In this document: positions 33,101 to 41,554 of the stretch, piece after piece
Numbering within the stretch: the first letter of the stretch is position 1
How the letters are laid out: every line of letters begins with the position of its first letter
Assembly: GCA_028065725.1 (NCBI GenBank)
Contig: JAPTVL010000543.1
Location: forward strand, 1 to 52,337
Direction: 5' to 3'
Length of the DNA stretch: 52,337 nucleotides
Source: Betaproteobacteria bacterium
GTDB lineage: Bacteria > Pseudomonadota > Gammaproteobacteria > Burkholderiales > Rhodocyclaceae
Translations under genes and position numbers: made by a program
The notes under the pieces: model-generated
What the model was told of the DNA's origin: nothing
Databases searched by the model: none
What the model saw: only the letters and a program-made list of their open reading frames with translations

Positions 33101-33323
33101 CAACAGCGGCATCAATGCCTCGGATACGCTGAAGAACGAAAACTTCAAGCCGCACGTCGCACTGAAACCGCTGCTGGAATGGCTGCACCGCAACGGCCCA
33201 GACCAGGCCACCCGCAACGCGGCGTCGCGTGCGACGACGATCTACAACACATGGGCAGCAAGCCAAGGGCCGCAGCCTTTGCAGGCTTCTCTGTTCGATG
33301 ATGACGGGGAGTACGGGCAATGA
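30111..33323 (+). CDS. DUF1156 adenine-specific DNA methyltransferase (PglXI-like)
   Basis: A 1070-residue N6-adenine-type methyltransferase with the DUF1156 N-terminus (residues about 35-85, with IEGNAGKPIYQMSKWWARRR). The SAM-binding segment is FMGGGTTLVEGSRLG...GNDLNP (about 122-145), and zinc-ribbon CxxC pairs (CGKCG, CPHCG, CSACG) lie between about 240 and 430. The catalytic motif IV is ITDPPFGG (about 678-685). In BREX-like systems this enzyme marks host DNA and is needed for both protection and defence. It starts right after the protease stop and overlaps the next gene by ATGA. Codon use looks less GC-biased from about 31700 to 32120. Confidence 0.9.
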   Translation: MATKKELLQQEVAKAVGAGKTVALETVDFNDPNRPKTCLEVDFPILPVNQVAIIEGNAGKPIYQMSKWWARRRSSVFRSMLIAAATKAPEDSSHAAKLVWDNYYANHQKKGAFKHLKVADIFMGGGTTLVEGSRLGMQMVGNDLNPVAWFVVKQELANVDLEQVKKLLADIEAEVKPQIMPYYYCDGPNGEKGKWTHLPSNKAMPAGFDPLTIPREQRGDYRYEGPEVIYTFWAKHGPCQVTGCGHRTPIMTSPVMAVKTISVKHWEHTCGKCGEAFDVEEDAARMAPDAPLFVAPTEHPFSVLDPKKGVICPHCGHTEMVKLGKGKNKKVELSLLVHPQWLAGAPKQDANGQPYGGSAQDDVAATTRWDAARAAKIRLLEVRGTLPDEVTDPEMGVTFAPEKGTVPKKSHYACSACGTVQDVLTTIKATGKTGPMAAYAVQGYAPKRDAAGKPYGGRFFAAYDAAHARQYDTAFTEWEARKDADLKDYWPRSELPYGFMTHHLQGGVPNHGFTHWWTMFHPRQLLVHAQLLKAIVNVGSYDWMTREYVLGAFQNYLRNQSVLAFWHINKDHFVPAMSNNNFHPKSTLVEVGVFSPMGYGPWSSCVPVLIESRDWALQPWEAVSAESLKRKDAVLAGGISGKSEKVFPGDPVNGADVFCGSSTELTKVADASLDLVITDPPFGGLLHYSELSDFFYVWLRLALKDRYPDYFRAEYTPKSLEAVANRAREPEDPDGFYQRLLTQCWREAHRVLKPSGILAFTFHHSEDEPWVAVLESLFDAGYYLEATYPIRSDETKGEGEFGSKTIEYDIIHVCRKRTEEPKPVSWGRMRREVMADVRQLQAMLENHAKEGLPAADIQVIRRGKALEYFSRHYGKVFVDEDRAISVKDALVGINQLIDEDADKGKEAPPVNAEPMTRQFLRTFGVAAELKRDQLQKFLKGSITTPDEFVQRGWCAEKNKVFTRTDPLDFAREWSGRHRRKLTSDLDQALVLVGACFDNSGINASDTLKNENFKPHVALKPLLEWLHRNGPDQATRNAASRATTIYNTWAASQGPQPLQASLFDDDGEYGQ

Positions 33324-33820
33324 GACAACTGCTCGATACGGTGTGGCAGCGTCGCGGCACCAGTTGGGTGTGGGACGAGGAAGCGCGCAACCAGATCTGC
33401 GCGGCCGGCGAGGTGTGGAGCCTGCGTCAGTTCCTGCGTGCGGTCGGAAGCTGGCCGGACGAGCTGCCCAGCAACGGCGGCAGGACGCTGGTGGTCGCCG
33501 GGCTGGATGGCAGCCTCGATCTGCTGACGCCCGGCGATGCCGAGATGTGGCTGGGCGATGTGGTCAAGCCCGCCATTCTGAAATTTCAGGACGAGTACCA
33601 AGGCGATGCGGCGCTGGTGTTCTGGCTGCCCACTGGCCATAGCCGCCTCAAGGTGCAGGCTTCCACCGACGCAGTGAACTGGCTGTGCGCCGCGCCGCAC
33701 GGCCAGAGCCAGCTCGACTTCGGTCGCATCCTCTGGGGCGAGGCCAACGAGTACCCGCAGGAAATCCTGCTGCGCGACGGTGGCAAACCCGCCGGCCTGT
33801 TCCATTTGCGGATCACTTGA
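33320..33820 (+). CDS. Unknown 166-aa protein between methyltransferase and helicase
   Basis: I do not recognise the family. It is a soluble protein rich in Trp (about eight), with stretches TLVVAGLDGSLDLLTPGDAEMW and DAALVFWLPTGHSRL, and no membrane segment or obvious catalytic motif. The start overlaps the methyltransferase stop (ATGA), and the helicase starts 9 nt after its end, so it is a firm member of the operon. DUF1156/DUF499 loci elsewhere often have a small partner (such as DUF3780), but I cannot show that this is that family. It may be a specificity or adaptor subunit of the methyltransferase or helicase. Confidence 0.75.
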   Translation: MRQLLDTVWQRRGTSWVWDEEARNQICAAGEVWSLRQFLRAVGSWPDELPSNGGRTLVVAGLDGSLDLLTPGDAEMWLGDVVKPAILKFQDEYQGDAALVFWLPTGHSRLKVQASTDAVNWLCAAPHGQSQLDFGRILWGEANEYPQEILLRDGGKPAGLFHLRIT

Positions 33821-33829
33821 GGACGGCGC

Positions 33830-36610
33830 GTGGAGGCAGAGATTCAGTTCCAACCCGGCGAGCGCATCACCCACCACGAGTACGGCCAAGGCGTCGTTCT
33901 CGATCCGGCGCGTGACGGCTATCTGCGCGCTTTCTTCGGCGTCGGCGAACGCCGGGTGCCTGTCGCCTCACTGCGGCGCGAACTTACGCGTACCGAGCGC
34001 ATCCTGCGCGCTGTGGATGGCAGCGCGGAGCGCGGACGCAAGGCATGGCTGTCCTACGAGGCGCACGCGCTGCCTGTGATGGAGAGCGCATCGGCGCTGA
34101 CCTCGGCCAAGATCGACCTGCTGCCGCATCAGGTGGTGCTGACGCATCGCATCGCCACCGCGTCGCCCCGGCGCTACCTGATCGCCGACGAGGTGGGCTT
34201 GGGCAAGACCATCGAAACCGCGCTGATCCTGCGCGAGCTGGCCAGCCGAGGGGAATTGAAGCGCGCGCTGATGGTGGTGCCTGCGGGCCTCGTGAACAAC
34301 TGGCACCGCGAATTGAACGAGGTGTTCAATCTCGACTTCGAGGTATTCGGCTCCGAGGGCGACATCACCGACCGCAAGACCAACGCCTTCGCTAAGCACG
34401 ACCGGCTGATCGCCAGCATCGACACCTTGAAGCGCCCAGCACGCATCAAGCGCCTGCTGGATGCGCCACGTTGGGATCTGGTGGTGTTCGACGAAGCGCA
34501 CCACCTGACGGCCTACCGCACCGGCGGCAAGGTGCGCAAGACCGAGAACTACAAGCTGGCCGAGGCGCTGAAGGATCACTCGCGCGACCTCGTGCTGCTG
34601 TCGGCCACGCCGCACCAAGGCAATCACTTCCAGTTCTGGATGCTGGCGCAACTGCTGAATCCGACGCTGTTCCGCAGTCCTGAGGAAATGCTGGAAGAAC
34701 GGCACCGGCTCAACACGGTGATGTTCCGCCGCACCAAGGCCGACGCCTGCCAGCCAGACGGCTCACCGCTGTTCGCGCGCCGCTGGGTTCACACCGAATC
34801 CTTCGTTATGAACCAAGCCGAGCGGCTGTTCTACGAAAAACTGCGCGAGTATCTGGAGGATGGGTTCGACCTTGCGCGTCGTCAAGGCAACCAGGGACGG
34901 GCGCTGGGCTTCCTGATGGCGATCTTCCAGAAGATCGCGGCATCGAGCCTCGCCGCCGTGCGCCGCACTCTCAAGCGCCGCCTGCTGATGCTGACGCTGC
35001 ACGAGGCGTTTCTGCGCGACAAGGAACTGGACATCGAAGGCCGCGAGCAGCTGACGGAGGAAGCGCGCGAGCTGATCCACGAAGAATTCGATCTGCCGCG
35101 CGACAGCGTCGGGCGCAGCGAGGTGGATCGGGTACTGGCCGATCTGAAATACCGGCTGGTCAAGAAGCTGGATGAGGAGGCGCTGGAAATGGCCTCCGAC
35201 CCTTACGGCAGCGAGTATTCGGCTACGCACGCGGAAGAAGCCGCCTCGGCGGTGGTGAACCTGCATCTGCCCGAGGAACGGTTGCGCATCGGCGACTTGC
35301 TGCGCGTTTTTCCGCCTCAGCGCGAAACCAAGATGCAGAAGCTGCTCGACGGCCTAGGCACGCTGTGGCGGCAGAACCCGAACGAGAAGATCGTCATTTT
35401 CGCTACCTATCTCGGCACGGTGGACATGATCTCCCGCGAGATCGAGCAGACCTTCCCCGGTCAAGGCGTGGTAGTGCTGCGCGGTGGTGACCACGGTGCG
35501 AAGGTGGCAGCGGAACGGCGCTTCCGCCAGAAGGACGGCCCGCGCGTACTGGTCTGCACGGCGGCAGGACGCGAAGGCATCAACCTCCAGTTCGCGCGCG
35601 TCCTGTTCAATTTCGACCTGCCGTGGAATCCGATGGACATGGAACAGCGCATCGGGCGCATCCATCGCTACGGCCAGAGCCACACGGCGCAGGTTTACAA
35701 CCTCGTTCTGTCAGACACCATCGAAGGCCGCATCTTCCTGCTGTTGGACGAGAAGCTGACCGAGATCGCACGCACAGTCGGCAAGGTCGATGAACAAGGC
35801 AACGTGGCTGAAGACCTGCGGGCGCAGATTCTTGGGCAATTGTCCGAACGTTTGAACTACGACCGGCTGTATCAGGAGGCGCTGTCCGACCCGGAACTGA
35901 AACGCACGCAGGTGGAACTGGAGGCGGCGCTGTCGAATTCGCGCGAGGCGCGGCAGGTAGTGTTCGACCTGTTCCAAGACCTCGATGGGTTCAGCCTGGA
36001 CGACTACAAGCCGTTCTCCGATGTGTCTTCCAGCCTCGGGCGGCTGGTGCAATTCTTCTCCGCAGCGGTCGCGGATCGGCAGCAGAAGCTGGTCAAGGTG
36101 GACGATGCGACCTACGACCTGGTTACTGCCGAGGGCACACGTCGCGCTCGCTTCACATTGGACCGTGAAGCTGCGACGAGCCAGGAATCTCTGCAACTAA
36201 TGGGCTTGGATCACCCGCTGGTACAGGAAGAGTTGGGCCGCTGGCGCAGTGTACCGCCGGAGGAAGTCGGCATCGCCGTGTCGGCCGATGTGGACGGGCC
36301 GGTGCTGCTGTCGTTGTGGATGGTCGAGGCATCCGTCGGCAACGGCGAGCGTCGCGTGGTAGTGCAACCCATCGCCGTGAAGCAGGACGGCACGCGCGTT
36401 CCGGCGGTCGAGCGCCAGTGCGAGCAGTTCCTGCAAGCGCCGTCCGCCGCGCCATTATTCAAGCCAGAGCAGCGCAGCGAACTGTTCGCCCACGTCGTCG
36501 AGCCGACCTTGCAGCGTGAACTGAAGCATAAAGGAGCGGCGAGTGGGGATGGCAGCTACTCGGCGGAATTGATCGGCTACGCCGAGATCGTCGGACAGGT
36601 TTCTGGATAG
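33830..36610 (+). CDS. SNF2-type helicase/ATPase (BrxHII/DrmD-like)
   Basis: A 926-residue superfamily 2 SNF2-like translocase. Motif I is DEVGLGKT (120-127), motif II DEAH (221-224), motif III SATPHQGN (258-265), motifs V-VI near AGREGINLQFARVL and QRIGRIHRYGQ. Such COG0553 helicases serve as BrxHII in BREX type 3 and DrmD in DISARM. The start is GTG at 33830 with GAGG 9 nt upstream; the N-terminus begins with a small SH3-like piece (ITHHEYGQGVVL). It is the last gene of the operon; LysR starts 10 nt later. No nuclease domain is fused to it. Confidence 0.9.
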   Translation: MEAEIQFQPGERITHHEYGQGVVLDPARDGYLRAFFGVGERRVPVASLRRELTRTERILRAVDGSAERGRKAWLSYEAHALPVMESASALTSAKIDLLPHQVVLTHRIATASPRRYLIADEVGLGKTIETALILRELASRGELKRALMVVPAGLVNNWHRELNEVFNLDFEVFGSEGDITDRKTNAFAKHDRLIASIDTLKRPARIKRLLDAPRWDLVVFDEAHHLTAYRTGGKVRKTENYKLAEALKDHSRDLVLLSATPHQGNHFQFWMLAQLLNPTLFRSPEEMLEERHRLNTVMFRRTKADACQPDGSPLFARRWVHTESFVMNQAERLFYEKLREYLEDGFDLARRQGNQGRALGFLMAIFQKIAASSLAAVRRTLKRRLLMLTLHEAFLRDKELDIEGREQLTEEARELIHEEFDLPRDSVGRSEVDRVLADLKYRLVKKLDEEALEMASDPYGSEYSATHAEEAASAVVNLHLPEERLRIGDLLRVFPPQRETKMQKLLDGLGTLWRQNPNEKIVIFATYLGTVDMISREIEQTFPGQGVVVLRGGDHGAKVAAERRFRQKDGPRVLVCTAAGREGINLQFARVLFNFDLPWNPMDMEQRIGRIHRYGQSHTAQVYNLVLSDTIEGRIFLLLDEKLTEIARTVGKVDEQGNVAEDLRAQILGQLSERLNYDRLYQEALSDPELKRTQVELEAALSNSREARQVVFDLFQDLDGFSLDDYKPFSDVSSSLGRLVQFFSAAVADRQQKLVKVDDATYDLVTAEGTRRARFTLDREAATSQESLQLMGLDHPLVQEELGRWRSVPPEEVGIAVSADVDGPVLLSLWMVEASVGNGERRVVVQPIAVKQDGTRVPAVERQCEQFLQAPSAAPLFKPEQRSELFAHVVEPTLQRELKHKGAASGDGSYSAELIGYAEIVGQVSG

Positions 36611-36620
36611 GAGAAAGGCC

Positions 36621-37565
36621 GTGGAGCTTCGTCATCTGCGCTATTTTCTGGCCGTCGCCGAAGAACTCCACTTTGCCCGTGCAGCAGAACGGCTGCACAT
36701 CGAGCAATCGCCGCTGTCACGGGCAATCAAGGAACTTGAGGAAGACCTGGGGACTCAGCTTTTCGTGCGCACCACGCGCAGCACACGACTGACCCGTGCG
36801 GGAAAACTGTTCCTGGAGCACGTCCCGCGTGTCTTCACTGCTTTGCAACAGGCACGCGACAGCGTGCAAGCTGCTGCCAATGGCTATCACAGCCAGTTGC
36901 GGGTCGCTTTGTCTGACGGCGTCCCGCCGACTTGCTTTTCCGCTCTCTTGGCGCTCTGCCGACAGGAAGAGCCTGAGATTGAGATTCGCCTGACCGAAAT
37001 CCCCTTGTCGCAGCAGATCAAGGGCCTGCACGAAGACCTCTACGACGTTGGATTTGCCCAGTCGGATGACGCTGGGGACGGAATCGTTGCAGAATCGATT
37101 TGGCACGATCCGTTGATGGTGGTGGTGCCTGCGCGCCACCCATTGCTTGCCTACAAGCGCGTGCCCATCGACGAGATGCTGCGTTATCCCTTGGCACTTT
37201 GCGACCCGCAGGCATGCGAAGGTCGTGCTCGGCAGATTGATCGGGCTTTGCGTCAATCCAGTCTGGAGCCATTGATCGCTGAACGAGTGGCGTCGTTCGA
37301 TCTGATGATAGCTTTGGTGTCGGCAGGCCTTGCGCTGGGGCTGGCCGGCGCGTCGCAGATCGCCGCTAGTGGTGAGTCCAGCGTGGTAGCTCGTCCGCTT
37401 GCCGGCCGTTCGCAGAGGCTCACAACTTATCTGTTGCGCGTGGACGAAGAGCCATCGGATGCACTGGCTCGTTTCATGGAACGAGCCTTTGCGATTGATC
37501 CGCCAAAAGGGAAAACCTCTGCCGCCCGAGAACGAAACGATCCATCGGAGGAAGTCGAACCATGA
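36621..37565 (+). CDS. traR: LysR-family regulator (TraR of Tn4371-like ICEs)
   Basis: A 314-residue LysR regulator. The winged HTH is at residues 1-60 (LRYFLAVAEELHFARAAERLHIEQSPLSRAIKELE is split by the turn), and the effector-binding domain covers about 90-295. It starts with GTG at 36621 behind AGGAGAAAG. In relatives it precedes the coupling protein and is thought to control transfer. Its 3' end overlaps eexN by ATGA. Because it follows the helicase by 10 nt, read-through from the defence operon could reach it unless it has its own promoter; none is visible in the gap. Confidence 0.9.
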   Translation: MELRHLRYFLAVAEELHFARAAERLHIEQSPLSRAIKELEEDLGTQLFVRTTRSTRLTRAGKLFLEHVPRVFTALQQARDSVQAAANGYHSQLRVALSDGVPPTCFSALLALCRQEEPEIEIRLTEIPLSQQIKGLHEDLYDVGFAQSDDAGDGIVAESIWHDPLMVVVPARHPLLAYKRVPIDEMLRYPLALCDPQACEGRARQIDRALRQSSLEPLIAERVASFDLMIALVSAGLALGLAGASQIAASGESSVVARPLAGRSQRLTTYLLRVDEEPSDALARFMERAFAIDPPKGKTSAARERNDPSEEVEP

Positions 37566-37843
37566 AGAAGATCATCCCACTTCCGTTTCTGCTTGCTGCA
37601 ACGCTGGTGGCATGCGGAAAACCTGATTCAGCCGAGACGAGCAGCAAGCCTGCACCAACCGAAACGGTGGAGGCGCTTGCAGCCAACCCCGAACGGTTGA
37701 AGGAATTGCGCGAACAGTGCAAGACGGATCGCGCCAAGCTGGGCGGTGAACTCTGCAATCGTGTGGCCGAGGCGACGAATCGACGCTTCTTCGGAGATGG
37801 CAAGACGCCGTACACCCCGCCGAAGGAGCAGCCGAAGTTCTGA
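37562..37843 (+). CDS. eexN: EexN-like entry-exclusion lipoprotein
   Basis: A 93-residue lipoprotein. Signal peptide with lipobox LVAC (Cys18), then a short disordered stretch and the core ALAANPERLKELREQC ... LCNRVAEA. EexN proteins block redundant uptake of a related element. The core matches the TrbK protein at 45415-45720 in spacing of the two Cys and the NP.RL motif, so the two are members of one family. It overlaps the LysR stop by ATGA, and traG follows after 221 nt. Confidence 0.82.
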   Translation: MKKIIPLPFLLAATLVACGKPDSAETSSKPAPTETVEALAANPERLKELREQCKTDRAKLGGELCNRVAEATNRRFFGDGKTPYTPPKEQPKF

Positions 37844-37895
37844 TGGTTGCCGATTCGCACGAAACTTTGATTGCCTAACTCGATACGCTGGAATG

Positions 37896-37915
37896 CGCCG
37901 CCGCACGCGGCGTTT
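37896..37915 (+). terminator. Weak hairpin in the eexN-traG gap
   Basis: CGCCGC (37896-37901) pairs with GCGGCG (37907-37912) and is followed by only TTT. It may attenuate transcription from the LysR/eexN unit. The rest of 37844-38064 shows no gene; GGAGG at 38055-38059 is the traG ribosome binding site. Confidence 0.35.
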
Positions 37916-38064
37916 CTCCAATATTCGCCACTGCGCGAAATCTTGCTTTTTCCGCGACTTTTCTTCCGATAACGGTCTTTGACCGGCCCTCGACCTGACT
38001 CCGATCCTCGCGTGTACGGCACGCCTTTGTGCCGCGTGTCGCACAGGAGAAAACGGAGGCCGAG

Positions 38065-40068
38065 ATGCAAGGTCAAGGCGTGCTGTTCGGGCAGATCACC
38101 GTGGTATTCGGCATCGTGTTCGCCGGCGTGTGGGCCGCCACACAATGGACAGCCGCAGCCTTGGGCTACCAACTACGCCTTGGCTCGCCCTGGTTCGACT
38201 TCTTTCACACGCCGGTCTATCACCCTTGGCGGCTGTTCGAGTGGTGGTTCCTCTACGACGGCTATGCGCGGCACGTCTTCGACGTGGGTGGCGCGATCGC
38301 GGGCGGCAGCGGCCTCGTGGCCGTGCTGGTCGCCATCGCCATGTCGGTGTGGCGGTCGCGGCAATCGAAGCTGGTCACGACCTACGGCTCGGCGCGCTGG
38401 GCCGAAGTCGCCGACATTCGCAGGGCCGGCCTCGACAAACCCGTTGGCGTTTTTCTCGGCTTGCATCGAGGCCAATACCTGCGGCATGAAGGCCCGGAAC
38501 ACGTCCTGACCTTCGCGCCGACGCGCTCCGGCAAAGGCGTCGGCCTGGTCGTGCCCACATTGTTGAGCTGGCCGGCGTCCGCCGTTATTCACGACATCAA
38601 GGGCGAAAACTGGCAGCTCACGGCCGGATGGCGCTCGCGCTTTTCGCACTGCCTGTTGTTCAACCCGACCGATCCGAAGTCGGCTGCGTACAACCCGCTG
38701 CTCGAAGTGCGGCGCGGCGCGCATGAAGTGCGCGACGTGCAGAACATCGCGGACATCCTGGTCGATCCCGAAGGCGCACTCGAACGCCGCAACCATTGGG
38801 AGAAGACTTCGCACGCGTTGCTGGTCGGCGCGATCCTGCATGTGCTCTACGCGGGCGAGGACAAGACACTGCGCGGCGTCGCCAACTTCCTGTCCGATCC
38901 GGCGTGCCCGTTCGAACTGACGCTGCAAAGGATGATGACGACGCGGCACCTCGGTGACGTGCCGCATCCCGTCGTCGCGTCCGCTGCGCGGGAAGTCCTC
39001 AACAAGAGCGACAACGAGCGGTCGGGCGTGCTGTCCACGGCCATGTCGTTCCTCGGCCTGTACCGCGATCCCACCGTGGCCGAAGTCACTTCGCGCTGCG
39101 ACTGGCGCATCGCCGACCTGATCGCATCCGAGCATCCTGTCTCGCTGTACCTCGTCGTGCCTCCTTCGGACATCAGTCGCACGAAGCCGCTGGTGCGCCT
39201 GATCCTCAACCAGATCGGCCGGCGCCTGACCGAATCGCTCGACGGCAGCGACGGCATCCCGCGCCGCCACAAGCTGCTGCTGATGCTCGACGAGTTCCCG
39301 GCGCTAGGTCGGCTCGACTTCTTCGAGACGGCGCTGGCGTTCATGGCCGGCTACGGCATCCGCAGTTTCCTCATCGCGCAGTCGCTCAACCAGATCGACA
39401 AAGCCTACGGCCAGAACCATTCCATCCTCGACAACTGTCATGTGCGCGTGACTTTCGCCACCAACGACGAACGCACTGCCAAGCGCATCTCCGAAACGCT
39501 CGGCACCGCGACCGAGCTGCGTGCGCAGCGGAACTACGCCGGTCATCGGCTCGCGCCGTGGCTCGGGCACCTGATGGTGTCGCGCCAGGAAACCGCGCGT
39601 CCGCTGCTGACGTCGGGCGAAGTGATGCAGCTCCCGTCCGACGAGGCTGTGGTCATGGTGTCCAGCGTTGCGCCGATCAAGGCCAAGAAGCTGCGCTACT
39701 ACGCCGACGCAAACTTCAAGCGCCGCGTGCTGCCGCCGCCCGCGATTGCCGCCGGGCGCTACGTCGATGCGCCGCCGCTGCGGCCCGACGACTGGAGCGG
39801 ACTGGCAATCCCAGCTGTTCCGGCTGCGCCCGAGGCCGCGGTTCTGACCGGCAACGGTGTTGGCACTGCCGATGACGGCGGTCCACGCCGCCAGCCGGAG
39901 CTATCCGAAGTCACTGAATACCGACTCGAACAGCAGCCGGCTGACAACGACCTGGCGCTGCTCGATGACGACGACCTGCCGTTGCCGTTGCCCCGCCAAC
40001 TCGATCCGGCCATGCAGCGCACGGCCCGGCTGGCGTCCCTCGACCAACATGACGGGATTGAACTATGA
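38065..40068 (+). CDS. traG: TraG/VirD4 type IV coupling protein
   Basis: A 667-residue coupling ATPase that links the relaxosome to the type IV channel. Membrane helices lie at about 8-33 and 73-96. Walker A is APTRSGKGVG (151-160) and Walker B LLLMLDEFPALGR (about 403-415), with IAQSLNQID typical of VirD4/TraG. ATG at 38065 is chosen over one at 38029 because GGAGG (38055-38059) is correctly spaced. The C-terminal 100 residues are acidic and low in complexity. It starts the traG-copG-trb transcript, with ATGA overlap to the next gene. Confidence 0.95.
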   Translation: MQGQGVLFGQITVVFGIVFAGVWAATQWTAAALGYQLRLGSPWFDFFHTPVYHPWRLFEWWFLYDGYARHVFDVGGAIAGGSGLVAVLVAIAMSVWRSRQSKLVTTYGSARWAEVADIRRAGLDKPVGVFLGLHRGQYLRHEGPEHVLTFAPTRSGKGVGLVVPTLLSWPASAVIHDIKGENWQLTAGWRSRFSHCLLFNPTDPKSAAYNPLLEVRRGAHEVRDVQNIADILVDPEGALERRNHWEKTSHALLVGAILHVLYAGEDKTLRGVANFLSDPACPFELTLQRMMTTRHLGDVPHPVVASAAREVLNKSDNERSGVLSTAMSFLGLYRDPTVAEVTSRCDWRIADLIASEHPVSLYLVVPPSDISRTKPLVRLILNQIGRRLTESLDGSDGIPRRHKLLLMLDEFPALGRLDFFETALAFMAGYGIRSFLIAQSLNQIDKAYGQNHSILDNCHVRVTFATNDERTAKRISETLGTATELRAQRNYAGHRLAPWLGHLMVSRQETARPLLTSGEVMQLPSDEAVVMVSSVAPIKAKKLRYYADANFKRRVLPPPAIAAGRYVDAPPLRPDDWSGLAIPAVPAAPEAAVLTGNGVGTADDGGPRRQPELSEVTEYRLEQQPADNDLALLDDDDLPLPLPRQLDPAMQRTARLASLDQHDGIEL

Positions 40069-40529
40069 GCCAGTACCGCCTCAATCTGTTCATCCCGCGC
40101 GAGCACGCCAAGCGCCTCGACGAGCTGGCCGCGAAGAAAGGCGTGTCCAAATCTTCCATCGTCGCGGCGGCGCTGGCGTCCTGGTTGTCGCCCGATGCCG
40201 GCGACCAGCGCGAGGCCGCCATCGCCAAGCGGCTCGACCGGCTGACGCGCCAATTCGAGAAGCTGGAGCGCGACCAGAACATCGAGATCGAGACGCTGGC
40301 GCTGTTCGTCCGCTACTTCCTGACGGTCAGCACGCCGGTTCCCGAAGCACACCAGGAGGCGGCACGCGCGCAGGGCAAAGCGCGCTTCGAGCAGTTCGTC
40401 GAACAGCTCGGCCGCCACCTGATGCGCGGGCGCAGCCTCGTGCGCGACGTGGTGGAGGAGCTGAACCCCGACACCGCACGGCTGGACGACGCGGCGGCGC
40501 TGGCCGCAGCCCAGGAGCGTACGACATGA
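40065..40529 (+). CDS. CopG-type ribbon-helix-helix protein
   Basis: A 154-residue protein with an N-terminal RHH domain (residues 3-45: YRLNLFIPREHAKRLDELAA then VSKSSIVAAAL) and a long helical C-terminus. It is conserved between traG and trbB in Tn4371-like ICEs. It could repress the trb operon or act as an accessory relaxosome protein. The start overlaps traG, and the stop overlaps trbB, both by ATGA. Confidence 0.87.
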   Translation: MSQYRLNLFIPREHAKRLDELAAKKGVSKSSIVAAALASWLSPDAGDQREAAIAKRLDRLTRQFEKLERDQNIEIETLALFVRYFLTVSTPVPEAHQEAARAQGKARFEQFVEQLGRHLMRGRSLVRDVVEELNPDTARLDDAAALAAAQERTT

Positions 40530-41554
40530 GCGCGCAACCGCAATCCTTCGCCGTTACGTCGCTCGACCGGCGCATCCGCATGCTGCGCACGGCGATGGGG
40601 CCGCTGATCGCCGCCGCGCTGGAAGACCCGGACGTGGTGGAAATCATGCTCAACCCCGATCGCACGTTATGGGTCGATCGCCTGTCGTCGGGCCGCGCGC
40701 CGATGGGCGTGGAGCTGTCCGAGGAAGACGGCGAACGCATCATCCGCCTGGTCGCGGCGCACGTCGGTGCGGAAGTGCATCGCGGCCAACCGCTCTTGAC
40801 CGCCGAACTGCCGGAAACCGGCGAACGCTTCGAGGGCATCCTGCCGCCGGCCGCACCGGGGCCGGCCTTCGCGCTGCGCAAGCGCGCGATCGGTGTGATT
40901 CCGCTGGACCGCTACGTTACCGACGGCATGATGACCGTCGAGCAGGCCGCATTCCTACGCGGCGCGGTGCACGAACGACAGAACATTCTCATCGCCGGCG
41001 GCACCAGCACCGGCAAGACCACGCTCGCCAATGCCTTGCTCGCGGAGATCGCCGCTACCGGCGACCGCGTGCTGGTGCTCGAAGACACGGTGGAATTGCA
41101 ATGCACGGCGCGCGACCACGTGCCGCTGCGCACGCGCGCCGGCATCGTGTCGATGACCGAACTGGTGCGCGCCACGATGCGCCTGCGCCCCGACCGCGTG
41201 ATCGTCGGCGAGGTACGCGGCGGCGAGGCGCTGGATCTCATCAAGGTGTGGGGCACCGGGCATCCCGGCGGCATCGCCACGATTCACGCCGGTTCTGCAC
41301 CGGGCGCGTTGCTGCGCCTGGAGCAACTGATTCTCGAAGTGGCGGTGAACCCACCGCGGGCACTCGTCGCCGAAGCGGTCAACGTCGTCATCCACATCGC
41401 CGGCCGCGGCCGGCGCCGTCGCATCGAAAGCATCGCCCGCGTCCTCGGCTTCGACGGCGTGGGCTACCGCCTGGCGGATGCGCTGGAGCCACAGCCGCAT
41501 CCAGAACTGCCGCTCCCTTTCCCGAACCCCAACCACCTTGGAGAACTGCCATGA
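40526..41554 (+). CDS. trbB: TrbB (VirB11-like traffic ATPase)
   Basis: A 342-residue secretion ATPase of the VirB11/GspE superfamily. Walker A GGTSTGKTT is at about 158-166, the Asp box VLVLEDTVELQ at about 188-198 and Walker B RPDRVIVGEVRGGEALD at about 225-241, with the His box GHPGGIATIHAG. It is a hexameric ATPase at the base of the channel. N-terminal LNPDRTLWVDRL is typical of TrbB. Starts within the copG stop and overlaps trbC by ATGA. Confidence 0.95.
   Translation: MSAQPQSFAVTSLDRRIRMLRTAMGPLIAAALEDPDVVEIMLNPDRTLWVDRLSSGRAPMGVELSEEDGERIIRLVAAHVGAEVHRGQPLLTAELPETGERFEGILPPAAPGPAFALRKRAIGVIPLDRYVTDGMMTVEQAAFLRGAVHERQNILIAGGTSTGKTTLANALLAEIAATGDRVLVLEDTVELQCTARDHVPLRTRAGIVSMTELVRATMRLRPDRVIVGEVRGGEALDLIKVWGTGHPGGIATIHAGSAPGALLRLEQLILEVAVNPPRALVAEAVNVVIHIAGRGRRRRIESIARVLGFDGVGYRLADALEPQPHPELPLPFPNPNHLGELP

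Noticed and set aside
22705..36610. Class 1 DISARM
   Set aside because: A SNF2 helicase and adenine methyltransferase fit, but DrmA, DrmB and DrmC are absent, while PglZ and a DUF499 ATPase point to a BREX-like system.
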